DNA of 64,000 nt. Origin: Topomyia yanbarensis (lineage: Eukaryota; Arthropoda; Insecta; Diptera; Culicidae). Positions within the stretch are counted from its first letter, which is position 1; each line of letters starts with the position of its first letter. The notes under the pieces were generated by a model. The model saw only the letters and a program-made list of their open reading frames with translations. It had not been told where the DNA came from and ran no database searches. The position numbers and the translations under genes are program-made. The stretch spans positions 106,255,845-106,319,844 of the forward strand of contig NC_080671.1 of assembly GCF_030247195.1 (NCBI RefSeq). Direction: 5' to 3'. Shown here one piece after another: positions 12,530-23,838 of the stretch.

Positions 12530-13822
12530 GATAATGCTGCCATTCTTGCAGCAAATGCCAAACTGAAAGCATCTTGTTCCCCGGGTCCAGATGGTGTTCC
12601 CTCGATTTTTGTCAAAAAGTGCATCAGCGGGCTTCTTGAACCACTTCGGCGAGTCTTCGAGCTATCACTCACTACTGGTACATTCCCTTCCTGCTGGAAA
12701 GCAGCGCACATGTTTCCAGTTCATAAAAAAGGAAACAAATCGAACATTGACAATTATCGTGGAATCTCGTGTTTAAGTGCTGTATCAAAACTGTTCGAGT
12801 TGGTTGTGTTAGATCCTATTTTCTTTCACTGCAAACACTACATTGCAGATGACCAACACGGTTTCATGCCTCAACGATTGACAACGACAAACCTGCTCTC
12901 GTTCACAACATATGTAATAGATGGATTCGCTGACGGATTGCAAACCGATGCTATTTACATGGATCTATCTGCGACCTTCAACAAAATCAACCATGATATC
13001 GCAATAGAGAAGCTGGACAAACTCGGGATTCATGGACAACTTCTGCACTGGTTTCGTTCCTACCTCGATGGAAGGCAACTCCAAATCAGCATTAAGGACT
13101 GTCTATCTGCACCCTTCTTCGCTACATCCGGCATACCACAAGAAAGCTATCTCGGTCCAGTAATATTCCTCCTCTACTTTAATGACGTCAATACCACATT
13201 ACCCCACAGGACAGGACCCCGCCTTTCTTTCGCCGACATGAAATTTTTTCAACAAATACGGGATAAAACCGATGCCGAGCTTCTTCAGAGGGAACTGGAC
13301 AGCTTTAGTACGTGGTGTGATCTGTACAGAATGGTTTTAAACCCGAGCAAATGCTCAATCGTTACGTTCACGCGGAAACGCCATCCGACTCAGTTTAACT
13401 ACCATTTATTCGGCTCGAGCATTCCAAGACACTCTCACATCAAAGATCTCGGAGTCATCATGGATTCGGCACTGACATTCAAACCACATACTTAATACAT
13501 CGTGGATAAGGCATCACGACAGCTTGGGTTCATCTTCCGAATAGCGAAAAACTTTAGGGACGTATATTTTCTTAAATCGCTTTACTGCGCGTTGGGCCGC
13601 TCAACGTTAGAATATTGTTCTGCTGTTTGGAATCCGTACTACCAGAACGGGATTGACAGATTCGAGGCTGTCCAACGCAGGTTCATACGCTTCGCCCTTC
13701 GGCATCTCCCATGGCGAAACAGATTTCAGCTGCCGAGCTATGAAAACCGTTACCAGCTAATACACATCGATCCACTCAGCATTCGGAGGGACTGCTCTCG
13801 AGTCCTGTTCGTCTCCGAGTAA
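12530..13822 (+). pseudogene. CR1 LINE ORF2, reverse transcriptase part
   Basis: RT blocks in order: [91 protein letters not shown], then LSFADMKFF. The expected FADD catalytic pair is reduced to FAD-M, so one aspartate is missing. An in-frame TAA at 13493-13495 splits the region; the same frame resumes at 13496 with [13 protein letters not shown]. Copy 2 keeps sense codons at that place. Confidence 0.85.
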
Positions 13823-14126
13823 CTCTCTGCCAGAGTGGATTGCCCTACAATCCTCGGACGTCTGGATCTTCAAGCCCGTGTTTGAGCTCTACGTAATAAC
13901 TCTCTTCTGCGAGTTCCGTTCAGGAGAACCAACTATGGTTGCCAGAGCGCTGTTACCGGACTCCAGCGAACAGTGTGGCGACGGCCTTTGACTTCAACCG
14001 GACCCGGAATGCGATAAAAGCGAAAATGTTGGCAATTTTAAAATGTAATTAGTTTAAAGTACCTCCATTGGGGCCAAGGGGCATGTTGGTGAAGGTAATA
14101 AACATAAACATAAACAACTACTTTAC

Positions 14127-14318
14127 CCGAAATCGTTTCCATGATCTTGTCTTCGGCGAAATAACACTTCTCAAACTTCTTCTCATAATAGTACAACAAT
14201 CGATTCTTCATTTCTACGGGAAACTGTTTCATCTTCATATACGCCTGCAGTTGGCTTATCGTTTCTGCATATTTGCGCTTGGTCGAGCTCATAATGGTTA
14301 TTAACTTGTATATTTGAA
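14127..14318 (-). CDS. Channel gene exon 5 (C-linker)
   Basis: 192 bp. Acceptor ATATGTTTTAG, donor G/GTAAAG. Codes for VQIYKLITIMSSTKRKYAE and a charged helix bundle with YYEKKFEKCYFAEDKIMETIS, the C-linker of HCN/CNG-type channels. Confidence 0.82.
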
Positions 14319-15572
14319 CTAAAACATATACGTAACAAAAACCTGCAGTTGATGTCGGCAATTTCAAACAAACTTACCAATTAAGTAACAGTAGAAACTA
14401 ATCCCAACAGCGATACAAATCGATGCGACAAATTTGGCGAAAAACGTTTTTGGTACGCCCAACTCACCGAAACTTCTCGGGAATAAATAGTACATAATCG
14501 TAGTGCAACATTTTCCATAACGATCAATGATGTCATTGTCGACATTTCGAAGGTATTCCACGTGCTCATCCCAGGATATATCAAACCCAACCTCTGGCTG
14601 CAATTATTTGAAGAATTGAATAAAAAGCTAACATTCCAATTAACTAACTTACGTCATCCATTACAGTTGCCACAAGTTTGTAGAAACAAACACACCAATG
14701 CAGAAATAGTCCCGATATCATTATCAATCGTAATATATAGTATTTCAACATATCAATACGGAAACGCTGTGAATTTCATTCTTAAAAGTTGGTTCTCTGA
14801 AACATATAAAATTTGAAAAAAAGATTCACTCACCTCAAAAAGATTCGTCAAGATGGCCCAAATGTATCGCACGGAGACCAACTTCAGCAATAATACTGCG
14901 TTAATAACATCTCGAACGATTGGATCCGATTTTTGTTGTAAATTGAAAATTCTTGCAATAGTAGACTTCGGAAAAGCAAACAGGAAATCTATAACAAACA
15001 TTCCACTCAAGTAGTGCTTGAAGATTGCCCACGGACTCAGTTGGATATTCCGATAATACTTGTCCGTGGAGTAGCCAGTGATACAATTGATCGAAATCTC
15101 AGCACCAGCGATCACGTTGATGACAGCCATTACATAGTAAATTTTGTTGGAATGTCTCAATGATTGGGCAAACGAGATCACCAGAGGGGTTAGAATCATG
15201 AGAGCGCAATAGTACAACAGTAACCAGATGTCCCAATAGAACCGAAATCGGCTGAAGGGATGTATTATGTACCAGTAGTCACTTTTAATGTGACGAATCA
15301 GTTCGGTTCGGAACATGTAGCCGGAACGGTAGAACCGCTTCGTACGAGGGTGATCCGGATCGATGAGAAACCAGGTGCGGGACCGAAATGCGAAGCTCCC
15401 TTGTGACTTGATCCGATGCACCAGATAGTGGGCTTCATCTGGAATCAGCGAAGATAGTAGGTGTCAGTGTACATATTTTAGGAGGAAAAAATAATATACT
15501 ACCTTTTAAGCTGCATTCATGGACATGAGAAAGAACTTCCTTAGATTTCTGTCTCTCCGAGGACATTGTCAT
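14127..15572 (-). CDS. HCN/CNG-like cyclic-nucleotide-gated cation channel, 5' part of gene
   Basis: Five exons join in frame (15572-15503, 15438-14834, 14766-14653, 14597-14378, 14318-14127), all with GT-AG junctions, to give about 400 residues. Order: N-terminal region (1-80), IHPFSRFRFYWD leading into S1 (~91-112), S2 (~123-142), S3 (~165-180), S4 (~200-222), S5 (~232-256), pore (~270-315), S6 (~316-336) and a C-linker (337-400, with STKRKYAETISQLQAYMK). The layout matches HCN and CNG-like channels. The nucleotide-binding domain should follow but is absent from the window; exons must lie left of position 1 or be lost. Odd: the pore has YYLFPRSF where family members have C-I-G-Y-G-R, and S4 carries few basic residues. 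Intron positions and phases agree throughout, so the gene looks conserved rather than decayed. Confidence 0.82.
14378..14597 (-). CDS. Channel gene exon 4 (pore and S6)
   Basis: 220 bp. Acceptor TAATTGCAG, donor G/GTAAGT. Contains the turret/pore stretch with DRYGKCCTTIMYYLFPRSF and S6 FVASICIAVGISFYCYLI. No GYG triplet is present at the filter position. Confidence 0.83.
14653..14766 (-). CDS. Channel gene exon 3 (S5)
   Basis: 114 bp, 38 codons, phase 0 at both ends. Acceptor ATTCACAG, donor GAC/GTAAGT. Codes for RFRIDMLKYYILRL and the hydrophobic S5 segment. Confidence 0.78.
14834..15438 (-). CDS. Channel gene exon 2 (S1-S4)
   Basis: 605 bp. Acceptor GATTCCAG, donor GAG/GTGAGT. Codes for the N-terminal junction through S4, including IHPFSRFRFYWD before S1. 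Confidence 0.85.
15503..15572 (-). CDS. Channel gene exon 1 (start)
   Basis: Starts MTMSSERQ; a stop lies in frame ten codons upstream of the first ATG. A second in-frame ATG two codons downstream could also be used. Ends CSLK plus one base before GTAGTA. Joining to exon 2 restores an aspartate codon (CSLK-DEAHYLVHR). Confidence 0.72.
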
Positions 15573-15849
15573 GTATTCAAAACGAAACACGATAGCCGTG
15601 TTGTGTCAGTTAACAAAGCGTACAATATTGATTGGCTATTGAGTATAGCCTACTTTGAAAATGGCAGATTTAGCTTTCGTCGGATTCACCAGGCAAGGCA
15701 CTTCAGTTGTATGGTTATAATTGACATTCGGTCAAATACAAATTGACTTTGGTTCAGTCCTGGGAACATCCTGGTATCAATAGCATCGGGAATGATTAGA
15801 CTTCCTACGAGAATACGATGAATTTGAAGTAACAACGCGAGATATAGCT

Positions 15850-15990
15850 TCGAAAGGTTTCTGATATGTGTTACTGATCGGGTAGAGCTACGACCCCACT
15901 GACACTGATAATCTTTCCTGATCGGGGCTCGAACTTACAACGACTAGCTTTTGAGACTAACGGCTTACCCAGTGTCTCAACGAGTATTGC
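15850..15990 (-). repeat. tRNA-derived SINE-like sequence
   Basis: On the minus strand a pol III A-box-like stretch GGTAAGCCGTTAG is followed about 30 bp later by a B-box-like GTTCGAGCCCC (plus-strand 15926-15936). The cloverleaf is not intact, so this is a SINE head rather than a tRNA gene. Confidence 0.5.
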
Positions 15991-16036
15991 AAATTGCGTT
16001 ATTCAAATTTTATTGCTGGAAGGAGATTCTGTAGAG

Positions 16037-16234
16037 AAGCGGTTCTCAACCTTTTTCTTACCACGGACCCCTTAGAAATCACCCTGGGTTGCTGCGGACC
16101 GCAACGGATATACATCGATTTTGTATGCTATCAATATGTAATTTGATAAGACTTGAAATTTCAATATGAGCGCCGAAAATTTATTTTTCTCCGCGGACCC
16201 CCAGCAACGATCCCTAGTTTGAAAATCACTGCTG
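16037..16234. mobile_element. hAT-type MITE remnant
   Basis: Left end GCGGTTCTCAACCTTTTT, right end GAAAATCACTGCTG: the usual CAGNGNTTCTCAA terminus of hAT elements in inverted form, with CACGGACCCC inside both ends. TAGAG flanks both sides as a partial target duplication. Confidence 0.6.
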
Positions 16235-16239
16235 TAGAG

Positions 16240-17414
16240 TGCGCATAAGAACTTCTGCTTATGAATCCAACCTTTGTTGACCCCTACAAATAGCCACAAA
16301 TGAAGGATATTCGCTCGAATAATTTTGACCTTGCTGTTAAAAACAACTGCAGCCACTCACGTGGTAATTGTACTGATGGTGGCTGCAACACACATCACAT
16401 CATATCTCTCACGGCTTACCTTTCAATGTAGAGGCATCTTTTCAAAATGTTGGAAAAAGCAAGATTTCAAATGTTTATCCGAGGGGTAAGACAGTGAGTA
16501 ATATTGAGACACTTTACGCAATTCTGAGTAACTCGTATTGTCCACCATACCCTGCAAATATTTGTTCCCACCCGGCATGGAAGTATAAACATTTTCCTTA
16601 GTCAATCAGATCATTTTGTCAAAACAAATTGTTCGATTACCATATTTTGAGCAGTAAAAAATGACATTCACATTATCGCTGTATGAAGGGCCAAAAAGAA
16701 ATGGATCCATAGAAAGAATCAGTTTTGCGCAATCCGAGGAGGCCGAGAATCTTCTTCCAATGATAAAATGCATCCGATTATGTTAAAAAAAATTAAATGC
16801 AAAAAAAACATTTTTGTCAAAATGTTTTTTCAAAATGGGATGGTTTTCGAGACATTTGAAATTTTGTTTCAAATATCTCGTTTAATTCGTGAGAGTTGAC
16901 TTCGTGTCGTTGCCGCGCTCGGACGTCTGATGCGCCTGCTGCTCTTATATTTTTTCGCCGCATATTGTAGATGAAATAAAAGAGAATATAAATTATCCCT
17001 ACGAGGGCTATAATGTGTTGATGATTCCGGAATACAGCGAAGTGAAATTTTTAATGAAAGTACTTCATAAACTAAATAAAGTGAAAGAAAAATGAGTGCA
17101 CAGGTTTTATATAGCAGATGCCCGACGGCTATACCCTAGCTGAGAGAAAGTTCAGGCGGTGGTGGAGAAATAGTTATCAGAAGGAAGGCAGTTGGATAAG
17201 AATATTGCCAATAAACTGGGTGAGCTTGTTCTGATTAAAAATAAATAGATTTTGCTTAATAGGATTTAGGTTTCAGTTCCAAAAAGCAGTCCATATAAAT
17301 CAAACTACTTTTTTAGCGATGGCGCATTCCTACAATTATTCCATTTGGTAGTGTGAGTGTTGTACATGCCATTTTACGCATAGCTGTCTGCGTGACGAAT
17401 GAAAAAATCTCATG
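16240..17414. other. Intergenic, no gene seen
   Basis: AT-rich. A stretch at 16683 resembles the foldback interior near 1910. Nothing else recognisable. Confidence 0.45.
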
Positions 17415-17417
17415 TAT

Positions 17418-17592
17418 GGTGGACCCTGCACGAGCGGAAATATTGACAATAAATCATATGTTGATCAATGTATTGATGGTGTAAGGTCATCTTGAAAATA
17501 TTGATTCTGTAGAATTTAAATGGGATTGACGGATTGATGCAGTCTTGTCAATATATTTATTGACAATATTTCTGTCTCGTGTAGGGTCCGCT
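17418..17592. mobile_element. MITE with 3-bp TAT target duplication
   Basis: 175 bp. Left end GGTGGACCCTGCACGAG, right end CTCGTGTAGGGTCCGCT: imperfect inverted repeats continuing through AAATATTG-CAATAAAT. Flanked by TAT on both sides (17415-17417, 17593-17595). A 3-bp target suggests a PIF/Harbinger-type element. Confidence 0.75.
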
Positions 17593-17640
17593 TATGGGAT
17601 TTCTACGGGCATGTTATGTAAAGAACGGCCCTGTGTTTTA

Positions 17641-17813
17641 AGCGGCCCTTACACGTTCAATATTTTTGTCAATACTAGAGAGTATTGACAAAAGTATTGT
17701 ACGTGTAATGGAAAATTTTTTATTGACGATGTGGATTTCAAACGGGACTGAAATATTGTAACAATACCGTCAATACTGGTATTGACAAAAATATTGAACG
17801 TGTAAGGGCCGCT
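17641..17813. mobile_element. MITE with TTA target duplication (Harbinger-like)
   Basis: 173 bp. Termini AGCGGCCCTTACACGTTCAA and the exact inverse, flanked by TTA (17638-17640 and 17814-17816). A second internal inverted pair is built on CAATACT/AGTATTG. TTA target and GGGCC-rich tips fit PIF/Harbinger MITEs. Confidence 0.82.
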
Positions 17814-17819
17814 TTAGCC

Positions 17820-19960
17820 TAGCATTGTCCGTAGAGTCGAATGGCTTCATTGTGTGAGTTGTACAGTGCGTGCCGTCTGAGGTTTTGCAGTTTGTCTTGC
17901 TTGTTTGAATACGCGTCGAGGCTGTGTGGATTGTCTTGTATTGTGAGTGTGCATCTTGATTTTATGGCGTGTTCGGAGCGACTGGGTTTGTTAATTAGTT
18001 AGTGGTGTGAGAGAGACAGTGCATGTTATCCAAGTGATTCGAGTGCCTGCGGTGCTTGAATGGAGGATCCGAGGAGTATCTTTGTATTTAACGGTTGTGG
18101 TCGGACAGGACTGCGCCAACGTATAGCGGTTCTCTATATTGCTCCGATGTTCCACTACCAGTATCTGACATAATGGAAAGAGTGGCGCATGTTTGGATTA
18201 TTATTTTTTAAATGTAGTGTCTAACCGGAGAAGACTTGCACGATTCATGTCTTATTTTTTGTGTGTGTCTGGATTGACTGACGGCTAAGGCCGTTCACGG
18301 TCCATCTCGCCAAATGCATGTTTAATTTGCGAGCAGGGTTGTTGGTACAGTCGTGAAACGTTTGTTGTTGAGTATTTTCATTATGTTGTCATTTTGGACG
18401 GATCCATATGGTAGTTATATTAGCTTCTACCGTACGCTTAGCATAATCTAACGAGCTCGATTTCGCTTTACTTTGTCAATTTCACTATATTATTTTTGCA
18501 TTTTATTATATTGAACATTAATCGGATTACGCATGTGTGCGAGATTTCGCACGGGGCATTCTCAGGCAGCTGTGTATCGGTCTTCGCCTCAAGCAGTCGG
18601 CTCGAGCGAGTGAAGTGCAGTTTTGCGGAATTTGGTTTGGTGGTATTCGTGTAAGCACACCGCGTGCGCGTAGACGGATGAAACGCATGTGCTATCAGTA
18701 ATGGGTTGATGACGGTGTGATGCGGGATGCGAGGGGCCTGCTTGCAGCATATCGGGTTGAGCCTGTCAGAGTGAAAGCAAGTAGTTGGCGCAGATCTGCT
18801 CGGATTTCACTCTGACATGATGTCTTTGGTTTGCGGCAGGCAGGTTTTTCGCATCTCGCATTCTGATGTCGGTGCGCAATCTTTCGATTATGCGTCTTAT
18901 TGTTGAAGTAATGCGGTGCATTGTTTGACCGGATTAGAATATGAAAGTAATTGCGTTTCTCTCGAAACCACGTCTTCAGGACTGGTATCATGGATGCCTC
19001 AGGATCAGCTAAAGCGTTCCCTTCTTTCGTTTAAAAGCTCGTTGGTTTATGTGGTCTTTGACCCATCTTTTTTGGATGTTTTTGGTTGTAAATGTTTTTT
19101 AGGTGCGATTGAGGACAATTTTTCGAAGAAGGAAGGCCATTTAATAAATAAATATAATAAATACTATATTAATGATTGCTTGAAGGGGAATGGGTCGTGG
19201 ACTGGACTGGATTTAATGTGTTTTGGGACCCTTTTAGATTGTTCATTTTCGGTGAACGTGCGAGCCCCGGTTCATGATGCCGCATTTTATCTATTTTGTG
19301 CATTGGAGTGGGGAACGGGATTTCGGTTCTTCTAAGGAGTGGGGGTTGTTGCTCGGGACCGAGATGTTTTTTGTAGTTTGCAGGGAGGTCTCAATCCGTT
19401 TTGCCTTCCCGTTTCAGTGAAAAATTGTGTTTTTTTAATATCTCGGAGGGTGGAGTAAGAGACTCCTATATCTACGTAAACATAAAATAAAACTAATTCT
19501 TTTAACTATCTCATGTTTTACACTTATCTTGTACTTACTTAGTATAACCAGAAACGATTGCTGAGAGTCGGCATTCTATTTTTGCAATTCAAGAAGTAAA
19601 ATTTCCTCTTACTACGAAAACAATATACGTATGCAATTCCAACAATCTATAAGAATATTATTTGACACGAGAAAAAGGAAATCGCGCACAAATACCTAAG
19701 ATTCGGAATTTTATTCAAACGTTCGCCGGGAAAACTACATAGACACGGCAGAATACGCAAAATATTCGCGGCGTGATGAAAAATTGAACTATATCGATTT
19801 ATTAAAATATAAGCAATACTCCTCATAGACGGATATCTGGAGTTTAATTTGCATATTTAACCAATCGCATTAATGCAACAAATGATAAATCTCCCAAATT
19901 CTCGGCAGCCGGCTGCCCAGAACAATTTTTACATGATAACGCTACCGGCACATTTACTAA
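17820..19960. other. Unassigned G/T-rich intergenic block
   Basis: Strand composition is skewed to G and T on the plus strand from about 17830 to 19400. The longest frame (18916-19335, 139 codons) has no recognisable domain. I saw no terminal repeats that would define an LTR. Confidence 0.3.
18697..18880. repeat. Imperfect inverted repeat with 12-bp perfect core
   Basis: Arms of about 75 bp: GTCAGAGTGAAA (18764 onward) pairs with TTTCACTCTGAC before 18820, and further out GCCTGCTTGC pairs with GGCAGGCAGG and GCGGGATGCGA with TCGCATCTCGCAT. The loop is about 30 bp. Confidence 0.6.
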
Positions 19961-19969
19961 CAAATCTCC

Positions 19970-20280
19970 CCTTCCCGTGATACTTGTGGAGATGCAGAGG
20001 ATTCCTCGGTCTCTAGCAGCAACATATATCGGACTAACATTCCTTCCTTCCCCAGAAGATCTGCATTCGGACGTGGCCGGCGTCGGTATTGATCAGCATG
20101 CAGGGATCAATAGAGATTGTACAATGTGACTCATCGTGCTATTCCCAAGCAAGTTGTTCCAATGAACATTTTAAAATCTCAATTGGTTCTGATCAATAAC
20201 GGAGTAGCAACCTCGGGCGATCTCTTATGCTTATGTTTATGCTCATGCTTTGTATACTATCATATACTTAGTAACATGGG
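19970..20280. other. Intergenic, unassigned
   Basis: Mixed composition, no open frame of note. Possibly untranslated part of the adjacent LINE fragment. Confidence 0.3.
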
Positions 20281-20369
20281 CTCAAACACCTGAGGTAATT
20301 CTCCGCTTGTTTATTCACTCGAAGGGCGGCTCTCAATGGACATCGCGACCATCCAACCGTAGGTTGGCC

Positions 20370-20560
20370 TACCTCCAGCGCCTTGTCAGCAGCGGATACC
20401 GATAAAAGAATCATCGATGTCTGAGTCTCTCCATACCCCTTCGTTAACCGGATCGTTGAACTGCTGGTTCAGTGCACCTCTCACCTCATCTACAGTCGTG
20501 ATCTCATCCAGGTCCTTACACACAATCACCGTCTCCGGGCTTAAGGCTTAACTTCTGCCT
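20370..20560 (-). pseudogene. R1/LOA-type LINE ORF1 fragment
   Basis: On the minus strand the frame reads VIVCKDLDEITTVDEVRGAL followed by NQQFNDPVNEGVWRD. The CKDLDE-TT-DEV pattern is characteristic of ORF1 proteins of R1/LOA-group LINEs in mosquitoes. No methionine or long frame remains. Confidence 0.5.
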
Positions 20561-20599
20561 CTTCACTGGGAGTTGAGCTGTTAATCGTGGGATCCTCCT

Positions 20600-21230
20600 T
20601 CCTGTGTATATATACATGTATGAAAGTGCGGATATGTATGTGGGTATGTATATATAAATGTACACACAATGGTTTGCATTTTACATGCAAACATTCATAT
20701 AATGTATTGATGTCAAAAACTTGTAGATAGCAGCCAGATCTTCCTCCAATTACAGCTCCTTGGAGATCTCCAATGAAACGACCTGCGCAAGTCCTACAGG
20801 CAGTGACAACAGGCTAAGAGAAACGAATGCGCTGAGGAAGACACAGGCTCTATCGGTCCTTTTTTATTATTTCCTCTTCTCTTTCTTCAATAAGCAGGAC
20901 TTTCAAGAAATATGGAGTTAAAGGAAACGTAAATAGGAGGCAGGAAAAAAAGGTAGCATACTGCAAAAATGGTAAGTTTTCTAGTACACATGTTTACATT
21001 TATATATGGAAATCAAAGTAATACACTAAATACACGTCGATTTCTTCTTTCCTGAAAGGAATCGAAAGTTTTACTGTAATGTTAAAATCCAAATGATACA
21101 AACATTACAGTAAGGCGGGGCTGATTGATGGACCGATGACCTCGGAACATGTCTGGCTCTGTACACGAAATGGGTCATCGGAAAGTCAATTGAGCTAACA
21201 CCTACCTAAATCCGTGAACCAAGTTCAGTT
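20600..21230. other. Intergenic, low-complexity TATG/TATA stretch then unassigned DNA
   Basis: 20610-20670 is an irregular (TATATG)-type microsatellite. The remainder shows no coding or repeat signal I can name. Confidence 0.35.
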
Positions 21231-21239
21231 TAGCTCTGT

Positions 21240-22800
21240 GAAGTGATGCTCAGCCTTTAGTAGGTGGTGTGTGGATCGCCATTGTTCTCACTGGTGCAGA
21301 GGAATCGATCACAGAGCAAGTGAAAAGAAGTTTTTTCGTTTTTTCTGGCTCTGTCAACCTCTCGCACATTCTCGTTTGCATAACGTGATTCCTTCGAGTT
21401 TAAATGGCCGAGAGCGATGAATCCCCTGATATGAACATGGAAGTTGATGATGTTCCAAAAGGCCCATTTGAGTAACCTAATACACCCGAATTGAACACTA
21501 TGATCTTCACTCAATTGCGTCATGTGTGGTGCTTTTCCGGAACGAGAAGAAAGTAGTCAATTTATTGGAAATTTCTCGAGACCTGACAGCGCAGTACTCG
21601 GCCGTAGCCCGGGTGCAAACAAAGTACGGGTTACCATAAATGATCTCCACCAGGCAAACCACATTGCTTACATTTTACGACTATAGTGTCTCCGTACTTG
21701 CTAAGGCCGTAGAGATCAATGGGGTCATCTCCGAACCGGGTTTGAAATGCAAAGACATGTTGAAATACGAGGTTGGCTGCTTCGAGGAGCTCTCACTTCA
21801 GCAGGTGAAGATCTTCAAATACAAGCAATTGTATTCAGCGAGTATTTCAGACAGTCAGACTTTTACATCTTATTCTCCATCAGACTCGCTTCGGGCGACC
21901 TTTTCCGGGTCTTCTCTTCCCAATTATGTCCTTCTGGTGAAGTGCACTAACTGTAAGCAGTTAGGCCACACAGTCACCTATTGCGGCAATAAGAAACAGG
22001 GTGGTGAATATGGGGAAGAACATGAGGATGATTCGTGCGGAAAAAGAAACTGAAACGTTTGTTTTCTGCGGGGGGACTCCGCATTATTTCCCTTCATGTG
22101 CTGGCTACAAGCCGCGCGGGGATAAACATAAGCGTTCTTCTGCAGAAATGCTTAAGAATGTCTCGCCATCTGTCCACACCGAAAATTCCCTTGCTCTTTT
22201 GGCTCGTGTTGAGAATGAATCTCCACATCCACAAGAGGGATCCTCTTTCGTTAAACCAGAAACGTCCAGGATGAGCAAAAATCTGTCCACCCCGAAACTG
22301 CCTCGCAAGAGTTAAAAGGTATCCTCCTCTGTGACTGTGCCAACTACATGTAATAACAACATTGGTAGTACTGCCTTAAAGCCTAAGCAAATTACTGCTG
22401 GATTTGATATTTTCAATTCCAAGGAGGAGTACCCAGCTGCTCCAGTAACATCAAAAATTCTAAGTGTCCCCTTTTTTCAAACAGATGCTCAGTTCTGTAT
22501 GAAATGAATTTTCAGTTCAGTATGAAATGAAATTTTCTGAAGTGGACATAATTTTAATTCTGATTCTCTTACTTCTGATACTTTTTCCCCTAATAGTGCG
22601 AACACTGTTGAAGCTGTTGACTTCTAAATGGCCCTCTTCGATGGCTAAGTCATCGAGCGAGGTCACCGATTCGGTTGCTGTTCTACAGTGGAATTGCAGA
22701 AGTATCGTCCCGAAAATCGATTCTATCAAACTTTTACTAAACAGTTTGAAATATGATGCATTCGCATTCGCATCCACGACTTTAGTGTAATTCATCTGGA
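21240..22800 (+). mobile_element. I-clade LINE fragment, copy A (5' part)
   Basis: ORF1 begins at ATG 21404 (MAESDESPDMNMEVDD) but is soon frameshifted. The gag-like core is in 21640-22053, with INGVISEPGLKCKDML and a CCHC zinc knuckle CTNCKQLGHTVTYC. The start of ORF2 is at about 22670 ([16 protein letters not shown], the I-clade EN N-terminus), after which the copy ends near 22800. The copy is 3'-truncated, which is unusual for target-primed insertion and so indicates later deletion. Confidence 0.8.
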
Positions 22801-22859
22801 TCGAGAAAACGAACATCTTTACTGAAGACCAACAATCTTTAAGTTTCAGCATGTTCCAG

Positions 22860-23830
22860 AAAGTTATTTGCCTTGTTAAGATACGTGTTTTTCCAAAAGA
22901 GATCGGCGATATGTCTCTTGCAGCTTAGAAGTTATTGGGTAATTTTTGATAAAATTATCGAAAGCTTTAAAAGTAAAAACTTTTAAACAGGCAAAAACGG
23001 ACAGCCAGCTCTAATTGTAATTAGAAGTGCTATATCAACATTATAAAACTCAATGGATTTAACTTGTCTCTTGTTGTCTCCAGTAGAGTTATAGATATAA
23101 ATACGTCGATATCTTGGAAAATACTCGAGATAGGTTGTAAGTGAACTTCGTAAACCGATTGCGAAAGGATTTTGTTCATCCACATGCAAAAGCCTGTGTT
23201 GTCGCAACGCGCCTTGATAAAACTGGAAGGTTCCACAGGCTCATTAATAACAGTTACCAGCCACTCAATTTCATAAAGAGTACACGTAGTCAAAAATTGA
23301 GTTTTCCTCGTTTATTCAGTTTTGAGTTTGGGATAAAATGTACTCAAAAGGCAAATAAGGAAAATCATTCCGCATTTTTAATAAAATTACAGAGATTTTC
23401 ATTGGCATTTCAATTGTCATTTACCTGATCGGCACCTTGTAGATAATGCAGAAACTACAAAAAACAACTGGAAGTTACATTTGAAAACAAGCAACACTCA
23501 ATGAAACTTACCTTATAGCTTTAAGAACGATCAGCGTCTTCAAGTGCAAGCTATTTTTTAAGTTTAAGTCGACGCCTGACTCCGCACACTTTTTTGAGAG
23601 AATTTTTTTCACTCAGAGCTTTGAAAATTTAACGCTTACTCAAGAGATGAGTTAATTCTACTAAAATTAAAACTCATTTATTGACATATTACTATTACTT
23701 TTGAAAACAATCAACACAAATTTTGAGTAATTCTGAATAAGCGTGCAGGACCGGAAGACACTGGACCACAAATGAAAGCCGTACGAAAACCGGGCGCACC
23801 TCGTAAAAATACCTAATTGCTCTCCTTCAG
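22860..23830. other. Intergenic, no gene seen
   Basis: AT-rich, with stretches resembling interspersed non-coding repeats seen elsewhere in the window (phrases such as TTAGAAGTTAT). No supported frame. Confidence 0.4.
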
Positions 23831-23838
23831 CTGTATCC

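Larger units (their letters stand above)
9740..14020 (+). mobile_element. Degenerate CR1-clade LINE, copy 1
   Basis: A non-LTR retrotransposon with an ORF1 remnant (9740-10081), a tandem-repeat region (10510-11200), an apurinic-type endonuclease (EN) domain (about 11180-11900) and reverse transcriptase (12530-13822). It lies just 3' of the last visible exon of the channel gene, in opposite orientation. The clade call rests on the endonuclease motif LGDFNLPGLTW and the RT C-terminal half, which resemble T1/Q/CR1-type mosquito elements. The 3' end is cut near 14018; copy 2 (37800-38835) goes about 50 bp further. Confidence 0.8.

Noticed and set aside
15519..15746. Plus-strand frame of 75 codons
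   Set aside because: Antisense shadow of exon 1 of the channel gene and its upstream region.
15850..15990. Functional tRNA gene
   Set aside because: A- and B-box-like sequences are present but no acceptor stem or complete cloverleaf; better explained as a SINE.
18916..19335. 139-codon open frame
   Set aside because: No domain, no splice context and an overlapping antisense frame in the same skewed block; too weak to call a gene.
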